NCBI RefSeq assembly: GCF_031020795.1
Contig: NZ_JAVHJP010000008.1
Span: forward strand, 62,001-126,000
Length of the DNA stretch: 64,000 bases
Direction of reading: 5' to 3'
Origin: Hydrogenophaga pseudoflava
GTDB lineage: Bacteria; Pseudomonadota; Gammaproteobacteria; Burkholderiales; Burkholderiaceae_C
Below the pieces are notes generated by a model that saw only the letters and a list, made by a program, of their open reading frames with translations, did no database searches and was not told the DNA's origin. This document shows, piece after piece, positions 54,822 through 64,000 of the stretch. A program made the position numbers and the translations under genes. Position 1 is the first letter of the stretch, and the number at the start of each line of letters is the position of its first letter.

Positions 54822-55745
54822 TTACAGCCCCAGCATGAGCTGCAGGTTCTGCACGGCCGCGCCGCTGGCGCCTTTGCCCAGGTTGTCTAGCCGCGCGATC
54901 ACCACCGCATGGCGGTGCACCTCATTGGAGAACACGCGCAACTCGAGCTGGTTGGTGTCGTTCAGCGCGGTGGCGTCCAGCTTGCCATCGGTGGTGGCGG
55001 GCAACACGCTGACCCAGCCGCCTTGCGCTGCGCTGGACGCGTAATGGGCCACCAGCGCGTCGTGCAGATCGCTGGCCTTGGGGCGGCCGGGCAGCTCATC
55101 CAGGTGCAGCGGCAGCTGCACCAGCATGCCCTGGCGGAAGTTGCCCACGGCGGGAATGAAGATCGGGCGGCGGCTCAGACCGGTGTAGCGCTGGATCTCG
55201 GGGATGTGCTTGTGCGAAAGACCCAGCGCGTAGGCCTCGTGCAGCGGCGCGGTGCCGGCCTCGTAGGCCTCGATCATGGCGCGGCCACCGCCCGAGTAGC
55301 CGCTGACCGAGGGCAGCGACACCGGGAAGTCCCTGGGCAGCAGACCAGCGTCCACCAGAGGCCGCAGGATCGCGATGGCACCGGTGGCGTAACACCCGGG
55401 GTTGGCCACACGACCGGCCTGTTGCACGGCGGCGCGCTGTCCTGCGCTCAGTTCAGGGAAACCGTAGACCCAGCCATCGTTGCAACGGTGCGCGGTGGAG
55501 GCGTCGATGATGCGGGGCTTGCGGCCCGGCAGGCCGTCGACCATCGCGACCGATTCGATGGCTGCGTCGTCGTGCAGGCACAGGATCACCAGGTCGGCTT
55601 CCGCCATCAGGGCCCTCTTTGCTTCGGGGTCTTTGCGCCGCTCGGGAGCAATGCTCAGCAGCTCGATGGTGGGCATCTGCTGCAGCCGCTCGCGGATCTG
55701 CAGTCCGGTGGTCCCCGCTTCGCCGTCGATGAAGATTTTTGCCAT
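54822..55745 (-). CDS. argC: N-acetyl-gamma-glutamyl-phosphate reductase, type 2
   Basis: It makes N-acetylglutamate semialdehyde in arginine synthesis. The 307-residue product is the short type 2 form: [18 protein letters not shown] at the Rossmann start and [10 protein letters not shown] with the catalytic Cys. No other arginine genes are nearby. It is oppositely oriented to recA-recX and sucCD. Confidence 0.93.
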   Translation of the reverse strand: MAKIFIDGEAGTTGLQIRERLQQMPTIELLSIAPERRKDPEAKRALMAEADLVILCLHDDAAIESVAMVDGLPGRKPRIIDASTAHRCNDGWVYGFPELSAGQRAAVQQAGRVANPGCYATGAIAILRPLVDAGLLPRDFPVSLPSVSGYSGGGRAMIEAYEAGTAPLHEAYALGLSHKHIPEIQRYTGLSRRPIFIPAVGNFRQGMLVQLPLHLDELPGRPKASDLHDALVAHYASSAAQGGWVSVLPATTDGKLDATALNDTNQLELRVFSNEVHRHAVVIARLDNLGKGASGAAVQNLQLMLGL

Positions 55746-55766
55746 GGCGTGTCCTGCTTTTGTCAG

Positions 55767-55794
55767 TTCGGATTCAGCGAGCCGATCCTATAAT
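55767..55794 (+). promoter_or_regulatory. Candidate sigma-70 promoter for sucCD
   Basis: A perfect TATAAT is at 55789-55794 with TTCGGA at 55767-55772 and a 16-base spacer. It leaves a leader of about 130 bases before sucC. That leader includes a GCAC/GTGC hairpin followed by seven T residues (near 55880-55900), which might attenuate transcription. Confidence 0.5.
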
Positions 55795-55933
55795 TATGCA
55801 TTATGTGAGTGGCTGCTCACCGCTTTGGTGCGTCGCAACATGATACAGTCGCCGGTTGCCGTGTTCACAAGCCCGCGCACCGGCTGTGCCTTTTTTTGGC
55901 CGGATCGAACAACCCCAGTCCGAGAGAAACCTC

Positions 55934-57094
<1,161 letters not shown>

Positions 57095-57112
57095 GCCCCG
57101 GAGAAGTACATC

Positions 57113-58006
57113 ATGTCGATCTACATCAACAAAGACACCAAGGTCATCACCCAGGGCATCACGGGCAAGACCGGCCAGTTTCACACCGAGAAGTGCCAGG
57201 AGTACGCGAACGGCAAGAACTGCTTCGTCGCTGGCGTGAACCCCAAGAAGGCGGGTGAGTCGATTTTCAACATCCCGATCTACTCGACCGTCAAGGAAGC
57301 CGCCCAGCAGACCGGCGCCACCGTGTCGGTGATCTATGTGCCGCCCGCCGGCGCGGCCGCCGCCATCTGGGAAGCCGTCGAAGCCGACCTGGACCTGGCG
57401 ATCTGCATCACCGAAGGCATCCCTGTCAAGGACATGCTGGAAGTGCGCAACAAGATGAAAGCCAAGGAAGCCGCCGGTGGCAAGAAGACCCTGCTGCTGG
57501 GCCCCAACTGCCCTGGCCTGATCACGCCCGACGAAATCAAGATCGGCATCATGCCCGGCCATATCCACCGCAAGGGCCGCATCGGCGTCGTGTCCCGTTC
57601 GGGCACGCTGACCTATGAAGCCGTGGCCATGCTGACCGAAGTGGGTCTGGGCCAGTCCAGCGCCGTCGGCATCGGCGGCGACCCGATCAACGGCCTCAAG
57701 CACATCGACGTCATGAAGGCCTTCAACGACGATCCCGACACCGACGCGGTGATCATGATCGGCGAGATCGGTGGTCCCGACGAAGCCGAAGCTGCCCAGT
57801 GGTGCAAGGCCAACATGAAGAAGCCGGTCGTGGGTTTCATCGCTGGCGTCACAGCCCCTCCCGGCAAGCGCATGGGCCACGCCGGCGCGCTGATCTCCGG
57901 TGGCGCCGACACGGCCGACGCCAAGCTGGCCATCATGGAAGAGTGCGGCTTCGTGATCACGCGCAACCCGTCCGAGCTGGGCAAGCTGCTCAAGGCGCAG
58001 CTGTAA
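57113..58006 (+). CDS. sucD: Succinyl-CoA synthetase alpha subunit
   Basis: The alpha subunit carries the CoA site and the phosphohistidine. The 297-residue product starts [21 protein letters not shown] and has [10 protein letters not shown] with the phosphorylated His and [10 protein letters not shown]. It has GGAGAA upstream of ATG 57113. A terminator follows directly. Confidence 0.97.
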   Translation: MSIYINKDTKVITQGITGKTGQFHTEKCQEYANGKNCFVAGVNPKKAGESIFNIPIYSTVKEAAQQTGATVSVIYVPPAGAAAAIWEAVEADLDLAICITEGIPVKDMLEVRNKMKAKEAAGGKKTLLLGPNCPGLITPDEIKIGIMPGHIHRKGRIGVVSRSGTLTYEAVAMLTEVGLGQSSAVGIGGDPINGLKHIDVMKAFNDDPDTDAVIMIGEIGGPDEAEAAQWCKANMKKPVVGFIAGVTAPPGKRMGHAGALISGGADTADAKLAIMEECGFVITRNPSELGKLLKAQL

Positions 58007-58025
58007 CCCGCTTCAACGAGGAGAG

Positions 58026-58053
58026 AAAAGGCCACGCATTCGTGGCCTTTTTT
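58026..58053 (+). terminator. Rho-independent terminator after sucD
   Basis: An 11-bp perfect stem AAAAGGCCACG/CGTGGCCTTTT with a CATT loop is followed by more T residues. It ends the sucCD transcript. Confidence 0.9.
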
Positions 58054-58193
58054 GTTCCAGCGGCAGCCGATGGTTCAAAGTCAGGCGCCCGGGTTCGAAG
58101 CTGTGAAAAGACGGGTGACTGTCCTGAAAGTGTGACAAATGTCTCAGCGGGCAACGGGCGCGGAATCTGATTCAAGCTATAAAACCGATCTAC

Positions 58194-58982
58194 ATGATCT
58201 TCGAGTACTACAGCCAGACAGATCCCGGCCTGATTCGTGAAAACAACGAAGACTCGGTCGCGCTCGATCCCGCCAACCAGGTGGTCGTTCTGGCCGATGG
58301 GATGGGAGGCTACAACGCTGGCGAAGTGGCCAGCGCCATGGCCACCGGATTCATTCACGACGAGCTGGGCCGCTGGATGACCGAAGGCGGCCATGAGGCG
58401 CACGTCCGCGAACTCAAGCGGGCCATGGAGATCTGCGTCGACAACGCCAACCGGTCGATCTTCAATGCGGCCAATTCCAATCCGCTGTACGCAGGGATGG
58501 GCACGACCCTGGTCATGGGGGTGTTCCAGGGGGGCCGGGCCATGATCGGCCACGTCGGCGATTCGCGTTGCTACCGCCTGCGCGGCGGGGTGCTGCAACA
58601 GATCACGCGCGACCACTCGTTGCTCCAGGAGCAGATCGACGCAGGACTGATCTCGGTGGAGCAGGCGCAGTTCGCCACCCACAAGAACCTCGTGACGCGG
58701 GCGCTGGGTGTGGAAGACACGGTTCTGCTGGAGGTCAACGAATTCCGGGTCGAGGACGGCGACATCTACCTGTTCTGCTCCGACGGCCTGAGCGACATGG
58801 TGCCGGACGAGCGCATCGCAGCGATCCTGCTGGAGGACGCCGGGCTTGAGGCCACCGGCCGCCACCTGGTCGACTGTGCCAATGGCAACGGGGGCCGCGA
58901 TAATATTTCAGTGATACTGGCCCAGGCCCGCGCCAAACCGGTCAAGAGGGGCCTGTTGTCGCGTATGCTGGGCCAGCCGTAA
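58194..58982 (+). CDS. PP2C-family serine/threonine protein phosphatase (Stp1/PrpC-like)
   Basis: A metal-dependent phosphatase that reverses Ser/Thr phosphorylation. The 262-residue product shows PP2C metal motifs in order: IRENNEDSVALD, VVLADGMGGYNAGE, GHVGDSRCYRLR, the DHSLLQEQ segment, FCSDGLSDMV and GGRDNISVIL. The ATG at 58194 has no clear ribosome-binding site and lies about 10 bases after a possible -10 (TATAAA at 58178-58183), so the message may be nearly leaderless. An FHA protein follows. No Ser/Thr kinase is present in the window. Confidence 0.92.
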   Translation: MIFEYYSQTDPGLIRENNEDSVALDPANQVVVLADGMGGYNAGEVASAMATGFIHDELGRWMTEGGHEAHVRELKRAMEICVDNANRSIFNAANSNPLYAGMGTTLVMGVFQGGRAMIGHVGDSRCYRLRGGVLQQITRDHSLLQEQIDAGLISVEQAQFATHKNLVTRALGVEDTVLLEVNEFRVEDGDIYLFCSDGLSDMVPDERIAAILLEDAGLEATGRHLVDCANGNGGRDNISVILAQARAKPVKRGLLSRMLGQP

Positions 58983-59020
58983 ACAATTGGCTTAGTTATT
59001 AGGTTCCAGAGGAGTCGGCC

Positions 59021-59641
59021 ATGCCGAAAATGATCGTTTCCATCGACGGCGTCGTCATCAAGGAAGTGCAGCTCACCAAGGATCGCACGACGCTGGGCCG
59101 TCGCCCGTACAACGACATCGTGATCGACAACCTCGCGGTCAGCGGCGAGCACGCCGTCATGCAGATGTCCGGGGCGGAAGTGTTCCTGGAAGATCTCAAC
59201 AGCACCAACGGGACCTACGTCAACGGCAAGGCGATCAAGAAGCAGCAATTGCAGAACGGGGACACCGTCGAGATCGGCAAGTACAAGATCAAGTTTTTCC
59301 ATGACGGCGCCTCTGATCACCAGGAAAAGACCACGGTGATCAATTCCGGCGCGGTGGTGGCGTCCGAGCCTTCGACGGTGGGAGAGGCGGCCATCCGGGT
59401 CATGTCCGGGGCGGCCGCTGGCCGCGAAGTGCCGCTGGTCAAAGTGGTGACGACGATCGGCAAGCCCGGTGTCGCCGTGGCGGCCATCACCCGGCGTCCG
59501 AACGGCTTTGTGGTGGCGCTGGTGGAAGGGGCGGTCAAGCCCACGGTGAACGGCAGGCCGCTCACCACCGAGGCCGTGAACCTCCAGAACGGCGACCTGA
59601 TCGAACTCGCCGGCACCCAGATGCAGTTCGTCCAGGCCTGA
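59021..59641 (+). CDS. FHA-domain protein
   Basis: A 206-residue cytoplasmic phosphothreonine-binding adaptor. The N-terminal FHA domain contains TLGRRPYNDIVIDNLAVSGEHA and LEDLNSTNGTYVNG, with the conserved Arg, Ser and Asn of the phosphothreonine pocket. A second half (about 120-206; GREVPLVKVVTTIGKPGVAV) resembles a degenerate FHA repeat. It lies 38 bases after the PP2C gene, so it probably serves the same phospho-signalling system. Confidence 0.92.
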   Translation: MPKMIVSIDGVVIKEVQLTKDRTTLGRRPYNDIVIDNLAVSGEHAVMQMSGAEVFLEDLNSTNGTYVNGKAIKKQQLQNGDTVEIGKYKIKFFHDGASDHQEKTTVINSGAVVASEPSTVGEAAIRVMSGAAAGREVPLVKVVTTIGKPGVAVAAITRRPNGFVVALVEGAVKPTVNGRPLTTEAVNLQNGDLIELAGTQMQFVQA

Positions 59642-59696
59642 CGGGCCGTCTGCGGGGGACGCCGCGCGTGGCCTCCCGCTTCCCTCGCAACGTTCC

Positions 59697-61946
59697 ATGC
59701 ACGCCTTGAGCAAACACGGCCGTCGCGTGGCCGTGTCCCTGCTGCCGCTTCTGCTGGGCGTGCTGCACGTGCTGGGCCTGTTGCCCATGGGCGCCCTGCA
59801 GCGGCTCGATGACCAGCTCTACGACGCGCGGCTGCGCTGGACCATGCCAGCGTCGCTGGACGAGCGCGTGGTCGTCGTGGACATCGACGAGCGAAGCCTG
59901 GCGGAGGTGGGGCGTTGGCCCTGGCCCCGGGACCGGGTGGCCGAGCTGGTGGATGCGCTGTTCGAGCGCCACAGGATCGCCCTGCTCGGAATGGACACGG
60001 TGTTCGCTGAACCGGACGAGAGCTCCGGTCTGCCCCAGCTGGAACGGCTGGCGCGCGACGAACTGAAGCATCTGCCGGCGTTTTCCGGGGCGCTTGAACG
60101 CCTGCGCCCGGGGCTCGACCGCGACCGGCGCCTGGCCAATGCCCTGCGCGGGCGGCCCGTGGTGATGGGCTTCTACTTCAGCAATGACTCGGGGGCACGC
60201 ACCGCCGGGGTCTTGCCTGCCCCCGTGCTCCGGCGCAGCGACCTGGCCGGGCGGGACCTTCCCGCCACGCAGTGGACCGGTTACGGATCCAACCTGCCCG
60301 TCCTGGCGTCTGCCGCGCCCTCGGCAGGCTTCTTCAACGCCGTGCCCGGTGAGGACGGCGTGGTGCGCTCCGTACCGCTGCTCGCCGAGCATGGCGGCGC
60401 CTACTACGAGTCCTTGTCCCTGGCCATGTTCCGGGCGGTCAATGGAATGCCGAGTGTGGAGCCGCGCTACCCGCCACAGCCGGCGTGGGGCGACCGGTAC
60501 GACCTGCCCCGCAGCATCGCACTGCGCAAGGAAAGCCGCTCGCTGGAAATTCCTGTGGACGAACGACTGGCGGTGCTGGTGCCCTTCCGGGGACCGGGTG
60601 GCCCGCAGGGCGGTTCGTTCCGCTATGTCTCGGCATCCGATGTGCTGTCGGGCCGCGTGCCGCCTGGCCTGCTGCCAGGGCGCATCGTGCTGCTGGGCAC
60701 CACCACCCCGGGTCTGCTGGACCTGCGCGCGACACCGGTGGGTGAGGCCTATCCCGGCGTGGAAACCCACGCGAACGTGCTGACGGCGCTGCTGGACGGA
60801 CGCATGATCGCCCGCCCCGATTACGCCGCCGGCTACGAACTGGTCGTGCTGCTGCTGGCCGGACTGGTGCTCGCGTTCGGTCTGCCCCTGCTGGGGGCCG
60901 CGGCCGCCGTGGGGCTGAGCCTGGCCGTGTTCGCTGCCGTGGTGGGGCTCAACACCTGGCTGTACCTGGGCCATGGCCTGGCGTTGCCCATGGCCGGCAC
61001 CCTGGTGATGGCGGCGCTCACCTTCGTGATCAACATGAGCTACGGTTATCTCGTGGAAAGCCGGGCGAAGCGCGAGCTGGCGCAGCTGTTCGGCACCTAC
61101 GTGCCGCCGGAGCTGGTGGACGAGATGGTCAGGGACCCGGACAGCTACAGCATGGAGGCCAGCACGCGGGAGCTGACCGTGCTGTTCTGCGACATGCGGG
61201 GATTCACCGCAATTGCGGAAACCATGCCACCCACCGGCCTGCAGGCCCTGCTCAACACGGTGTTCAGCCGCCTCACGCGGCTCATCCGGCAGCACCGCGG
61301 CACCATCGACAAGTACATGGGTGACTGCGTGATGGCCTTCTGGGGAGCGCCCGTCGAGAGTCACAACCATGCGGCGCTGGCCGTGCAGACCGCGCTGGAG
61401 ATGGCGGACGAGATCGCCGCCATCAACCGCGAACGCCAGGCGGCCCACCTTCCGGACATCGGTGTGGGCATCGGGCTGAACACCGGCGACATGTGCGTGG
61501 GCGACATGGGCTCCGACGTACGACGCAGCTACACCGTGGTCGGCGACGCCGTGAACCTCGGGGCGAGGCTGGAAGGGCTCACCCGCGTGTACGGCGTCGA
61601 TGTGGTGGCCAGCGACGCCACGCGCCGGCAGGCGCCGGCCTTCGTCTGGCAGGAGTTGGACAGGGTGCGGGTCAAGGGCAAGGCGCAGGCCGTGGCGATC
61701 CACACGCCGCTGTGCGCCAAGGACCGGCTGACGCCGGAACTCTCAGACGAATTGAAAGAATGGGAGCAGGCCCTGCAAGCCTGGCGCCGTCAGGACTGGG
61801 ACCGCTGTCTTGCCCATTTGGCGCAACTGCAGCGGAAGAATGCCAAAAAAGTCCTTTACCGGCTCTATGCCGAACGGGTAGTCTCCATGCGCGTCGAGCC
61901 TCCGTCTGCCGACTGGGACGGCTCCACCACTTTCGACACCAAGTAA
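59697..61946 (+). CDS. CHASE2-domain class III adenylate cyclase
   Basis: A membrane receptor that makes cAMP. The 749-residue product has a first helix (LLPLLLGVLHVLGLLPMG), an extracytoplasmic CHASE2 domain (about 35-360; VVVVDIDERSLAEVGRWPWP), three helices (about 380-455) and a class III cyclase domain (about 480-665). Metal-binding Asp499 (FCDMRGFT), Asp543 (KYMGDC), substrate Lys539 and YTVVGDAVNLGARLE favour adenylate over guanylate. A helical C-terminal tail follows. A cyclic-nucleotide phosphodiesterase gene is next. Confidence 0.9.
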   Translation: MHALSKHGRRVAVSLLPLLLGVLHVLGLLPMGALQRLDDQLYDARLRWTMPASLDERVVVVDIDERSLAEVGRWPWPRDRVAELVDALFERHRIALLGMDTVFAEPDESSGLPQLERLARDELKHLPAFSGALERLRPGLDRDRRLANALRGRPVVMGFYFSNDSGARTAGVLPAPVLRRSDLAGRDLPATQWTGYGSNLPVLASAAPSAGFFNAVPGEDGVVRSVPLLAEHGGAYYESLSLAMFRAVNGMPSVEPRYPPQPAWGDRYDLPRSIALRKESRSLEIPVDERLAVLVPFRGPGGPQGGSFRYVSASDVLSGRVPPGLLPGRIVLLGTTTPGLLDLRATPVGEAYPGVETHANVLTALLDGRMIARPDYAAGYELVVLLLAGLVLAFGLPLLGAAAAVGLSLAVFAAVVGLNTWLYLGHGLALPMAGTLVMAALTFVINMSYGYLVESRAKRELAQLFGTYVPPELVDEMVRDPDSYSMEASTRELTVLFCDMRGFTAIAETMPPTGLQALLNTVFSRLTRLIRQHRGTIDKYMGDCVMAFWGAPVESHNHAALAVQTALEMADEIAAINRERQAAHLPDIGVGIGLNTGDMCVGDMGSDVRRSYTVVGDAVNLGARLEGLTRVYGVDVVASDATRRQAPAFVWQELDRVRVKGKAQAVAIHTPLCAKDRLTPELSDELKEWEQALQAWRRQDWDRCLAHLAQLQRKNAKKVLYRLYAERVVSMRVEPPSADWDGSTTFDTK

Positions 61947-61981
61947 ACCGCCCGAACGGGCTTCCCATTCCTGGAACATTG

Positions 61982-62785
61982 ATGAGGGTACGCGTACTGG
62001 GCTGCTCGGGCGCCATTTCGCAAGGCTGCCGGACGACCTCTTTCCTGCTCGACGACGATGTGCTGATCGACGCTGGGACGGGGGTGGGCGACCTCAGCCT
62101 CGACGAAATGGCGCAGGTCGACCACGTGCTGCTGACCCACTCCCACCTTGACCATGTGGCCAGCCTGCCCCTGATGCTCGATGCGGTTGCCGCACGGCGG
62201 CTGGCGGCCGGTGCTGCGCCGCTGGTGGTACACGCCCTGCCGGGCACCATCTCCGCGCTGAAGGTGCACATCTTCAACAACCTGATCTGGCCCGACTTCT
62301 CGACCATCCCCAGTGCCGAGACCCCGCTGATGCGCTTCGTGCCGATCACCGTGGGCGAGCTGCTGCGGGTGGGGGGCAAGCACATCGAGGTGCTTCCGGC
62401 GGTGCACACCGTGCCGGCCGTGGGCTATGCGGTGGACAGCCGCAGCGGCCACTGGGTGTTCAGCGGCGACACCGAGCGCAACCCGGCGTTCTGGCAGCGC
62501 GTCAACCGCATCGATGTGGCCATGCTGATCATCGAGACCGCCTTCAGCGACCGCGAACGCGAACTGGCCCAGCGCAGCCTGCACCTCGCTCCCAGTTCGC
62601 TCGCCGACGAACTCGACCAGATCGACCGCAGCCGCCGCTACCCGATCTACATCACCCACACCAAGCCGGCGGAGACCGGGCTGATCATGGAAGAGATCCG
62701 CCGCTTCGACGACGCACCCAACCGCCCGGACGACGTGCGCCACGACATCCGCTGGCTCAGCGCCGGGCAGACCTTCGAACTCTGA
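61982..62785 (+). CDS. Class II cyclic-nucleotide phosphodiesterase, metallo-beta-lactamase fold
   Basis: A 267-residue MBL-fold hydrolase. It has the metal motif T-H53-S-H55-L-D57-H58, an N-terminal VLGCSGAISQGCRTTSFLL, VHIFNNLIWPDFSTIP (characteristic of class II cAMP phosphodiesterases) and the later metal ligands in VHTVPAVGYAV, FSGDTERNP and YITHTKP. No signal peptide is seen, so it is cytoplasmic. It starts 35 bases after the cyclase and would degrade the product of its neighbour. Class is inferred from motifs. Confidence 0.85.
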   Translation: MRVRVLGCSGAISQGCRTTSFLLDDDVLIDAGTGVGDLSLDEMAQVDHVLLTHSHLDHVASLPLMLDAVAARRLAAGAAPLVVHALPGTISALKVHIFNNLIWPDFSTIPSAETPLMRFVPITVGELLRVGGKHIEVLPAVHTVPAVGYAVDSRSGHWVFSGDTERNPAFWQRVNRIDVAMLIIETAFSDRERELAQRSLHLAPSSLADELDQIDRSRRYPIYITHTKPAETGLIMEEIRRFDDAPNRPDDVRHDIRWLSAGQTFEL

Positions 62786-62857
62786 CAATTTTTGTCCCGC
62801 GAGCGGTGGGTGACAAAAATTGTCAGTGACTGCCGGCGACAGACGACACAAATCGTC
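62784..62857 (+). promoter_or_regulatory. Three direct/inverted GAC-N7-GTC elements upstream of pilA (enhancer candidates)
   Basis: GACAATTTTTGTC (62784-62796), GACAAAAATTGTC (62812-62824) and GACACAAATCGTC (62845-62857) are spaced 28 and 33 bases apart, 55-130 bases upstream of a sigma-54-type promoter. This is the arrangement expected for a PilR-type enhancer-binding protein. The first overlaps the stop of the phosphodiesterase gene. Confidence 0.6.
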
Positions 62858-62910
62858 ACTGGCGGCGGGCAAGGCATGAAAAAGCACGCGAAAAGCAGGG
62901 CAAATCGGGT

Positions 62911-62926
62911 TGGCACGCTCTCTGCT
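62911..62926 (+). promoter_or_regulatory. Sigma-54 promoter of pilA
   Basis: TGGCACGCTCTCTGCT matches the -24/-12 consensus TGGCACG-N4-TTGCW at all but one position, with GG and GC exactly spaced. It lies 46 bases before the pilA ATG. Confidence 0.8.
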
Positions 62927-62971
62927 GAAGAACTCCCGTCCTCTACCCCAAACCCCTCCAAGGAGTTTTCA

Positions 62972-63565
62972 ATGAAGCGTTCCCTGCAAAAAGGTTTCAC
63001 CCTGATCGAACTGATGATCGTGGTGGCCATCATCGGTATCCTGGCTGCGATCGCCCTGCCGGCTTATCAGGATTACACGGTCCGTACCCGCATCTCTGAA
63101 GGCTTCACGCTGGCCCAGCCGGCCCGTTCGGGGTTGGCGACGGACGGTGCTGCTTCCGCAACGGACCTTGGCGCCTACACGACGACCTGGAATGATCAAT
63201 CGGACGGTACCGGTGCCAATTCCAAGTTTGTGGACTCGATCCTGTTCAACCAAGAGGGTGCAGCTGCCGCGGGCGACGACGATTTCCACATCGAAATCAC
63301 GTACAACGCTGACAACGTCGGTGGTATCGCCGCAACCGCGAACCTCCTGCGCTTGTACCCGCGTGTGCGCACCGGAAACGAAACCGCCGACGCGGTCAGC
63401 CTTGCAGACGCCTGGGCTGCAGGCCAGACCGGCGCGATTGACTGGGCTTGTGTCAGCGCAACCAACGCCATTGCCTCTTCCCCGGACCGTCGCATGGGCG
63501 GGGCAATCGCTGCTATCGGTGCTACAGGCGTGGCTTCCAAGTTCGCTCCCGCCGAGTGCCGCTGA
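62972..63565 (+). CDS. pilA: Type IV pilus major pilin PilA
   Basis: Subunit of type IV pili used for twitching, adhesion and DNA uptake. The 197-residue prepilin has a short leader MKRSLQKG cut before Phe9, then the hallmark [20 protein letters not shown] with Glu13 (mature Glu5). Two C-terminal cysteines (in DWACVSA and AECR) form the D-loop disulfide. It is longer than most PilA (about 150-170). The ribosome-binding site is AAGGAG before ATG 62972. Controlled by the sigma-54 promoter upstream. Confidence 0.96.
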   Translation: MKRSLQKGFTLIELMIVVAIIGILAAIALPAYQDYTVRTRISEGFTLAQPARSGLATDGAASATDLGAYTTTWNDQSDGTGANSKFVDSILFNQEGAAAAGDDDFHIEITYNADNVGGIAATANLLRLYPRVRTGNETADAVSLADAWAAGQTGAIDWACVSATNAIASSPDRRMGGAIAAIGATGVASKFAPAECR

Positions 63566-63581
63566 TCTCCAAGTCAGTTCC

Positions 63582-63611
63582 AAAAGAGCGCTTCGGCGCT
63601 CTTTTTTTTTG
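63582..63611 (+). terminator. Rho-independent terminator after pilA
   Basis: A 10-bp stem AAAAGAGCGC/GCGCTCTTTT with a stable TTCG tetraloop is followed by six T residues. It would end most pilA transcription before the next gene. Confidence 0.9.
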
Positions 63612-63656
63612 GCTACTGAAGCCGCTACCATCGGCCCGTCTGACCAATGGACCTTG

Positions 63657-64000
63657 ATGAACATGGTGAAAACCCGTCTGCGTCGTGCGTTGGGTGCCGC
63701 TGGCTGGCATCTGCTGGCCAGTGCACTGGTGGCTGCGGTGGCCGCTGGCCTGGTATTCGGCGTCTGGTTTCCTTATCCGTATCGTGAACTGGTGGGCGGG
63801 CGGGAGCTGTTCCTGATCGTGGTGGCAGTGGACGTCGTGTGTGGGCCGCTGCTCACGCTGGTGCTGTTCAACCACCTCAAATCCCGTCGGGAACTTGCGC
63901 TGGACCTGTCGCTGGTCGCCATGATCCAGTTGGCTGCCCTGGTCTACGGTTTGCACACGGTGGTGGAGGCGCGGCCCGTGTACCTGGCCTTCGAGGTGGA
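63657..64000 (+). CDS. TfpX/TfpZ-family type IV pilin accessory protein, partial
   Basis: The window ends inside this gene after 114 codons. The protein starts MNMVKTRLRRALGAAGWHL and has several hydrophobic helices (LLASALVAAVAAGLVFGVWF, LFLIVVAVDVVCGPLLTLVL, LVAMIQLAALVYGLHTV). Proteins of this type sit directly after pilA in many betaproteobacteria and Acinetobacter and help pilin assembly or glycosylation. ATG 63663, two codons later, is an alternative start. The gene lies beyond the pilA terminator. Confidence 0.75.
   Translation, partial: MNMVKTRLRRALGAAGWHLLASALVAAVAAGLVFGVWFPYPYRELVGGRELFLIVVAVDVVCGPLLTLVLFNHLKSRRELALDLSLVAMIQLAALVYGLHTVVEARPVYLAFEV

Noticed and set aside
55880..55905. 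Hairpin plus T-run in the sucC leader as a true terminator
   Set aside because: The stem is only about 4 bp; too weak to call, though attenuation is not excluded.

Overview
The window is high-GC, gene-dense chromosomal DNA of a Gram-negative betaproteobacterium, most like the Comamonadaceae (Burkholderiales). This placement is inferred from gene content (lptD-surA-rsmA, tkt-gapA, recA-recX, sucCD, birA beside a SPOR gene), from many GTG starts and from ATGA/GTGA gene overlaps. The genus cannot be fixed from the sequence alone. No rRNA, tRNA, CRISPR array, insertion sequence, phage gene or attachment site was seen. No gene-free stretch exceeds about 210 bases.

Layout. 0-4.9 kb: lptD-surA-rsmA (outer-membrane assembly, then 16S rRNA dimethylation), closed by a two-way terminator. 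4.9-8.4 kb: a secreted guanyl-specific RNase with its barstar-type inhibitor, then maeB. 8.6-19.1 kb: iron storage (bfd, bfr), then a Fur-box-driven heme uptake operon (receptor, unknown, hmuS, VOC, hmuT, VOC, hmuU, hmuV, unknown) and fumC. 19.1-21.3 kb: a two-gene unit resembling an effector and its immunity protein. 21.4-26.5 kb: a Fur-box-controlled iron cluster (imelysin, dihaem oxidoreductase, imelysin, DUF1513). 26.5-37.6 kb: a ferric-siderophore block with three TonB-dependent receptors, a single-chain ECF sigma/FecR fusion, a divergent Fur-family protein, DUF3325, a PepSY membrane protein and DUF3649. 37.6-41.4 kb: pfkB-type kinase, MOSC protein, pepP, murU. 41.5-44.6 kb: tkt and gapA. 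44.7-50.4 kb: SPOR protein, birA, a SET-domain methyltransferase, a divergent topoisomerase III with a lysine-rich tail and SWIB domain, and a GST. 50.4-52.6 kb: TctE/TctD-like two-component system. 52.6-54.8 kb: MarR regulator, recA, recX. 54.8-58.0 kb: argC2 and sucCD. 58.2-62.8 kb: PP2C phosphatase, FHA protein, CHASE2 adenylate cyclase, class II cyclic-nucleotide phosphodiesterase. 63.0-64.0 kb: sigma-54-type promoter, pilA and a TfpX/TfpZ-like accessory gene cut by the window end.

How it works together. About 29 kb (8.6-37.6) is nearly one iron-acquisition and storage region with four Fur-box-like sites: heme entry and breakdown, periplasmic iron handling, siderophore receptors with surface signalling, probable siderophore reduction, and ferritin storage and release. 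The most unusual items are the sigma/anti-sigma fusion, the SET methyltransferase facing a topoisomerase with a histone-H1-like tail and SWIB domain across a Z-DNA-prone palindrome, the unassigned effector/immunity-like pair, a three-copy palindromic repeat read through by two exported-protein genes, and the PP2C/FHA/cyclase/phosphodiesterase signalling cassette.
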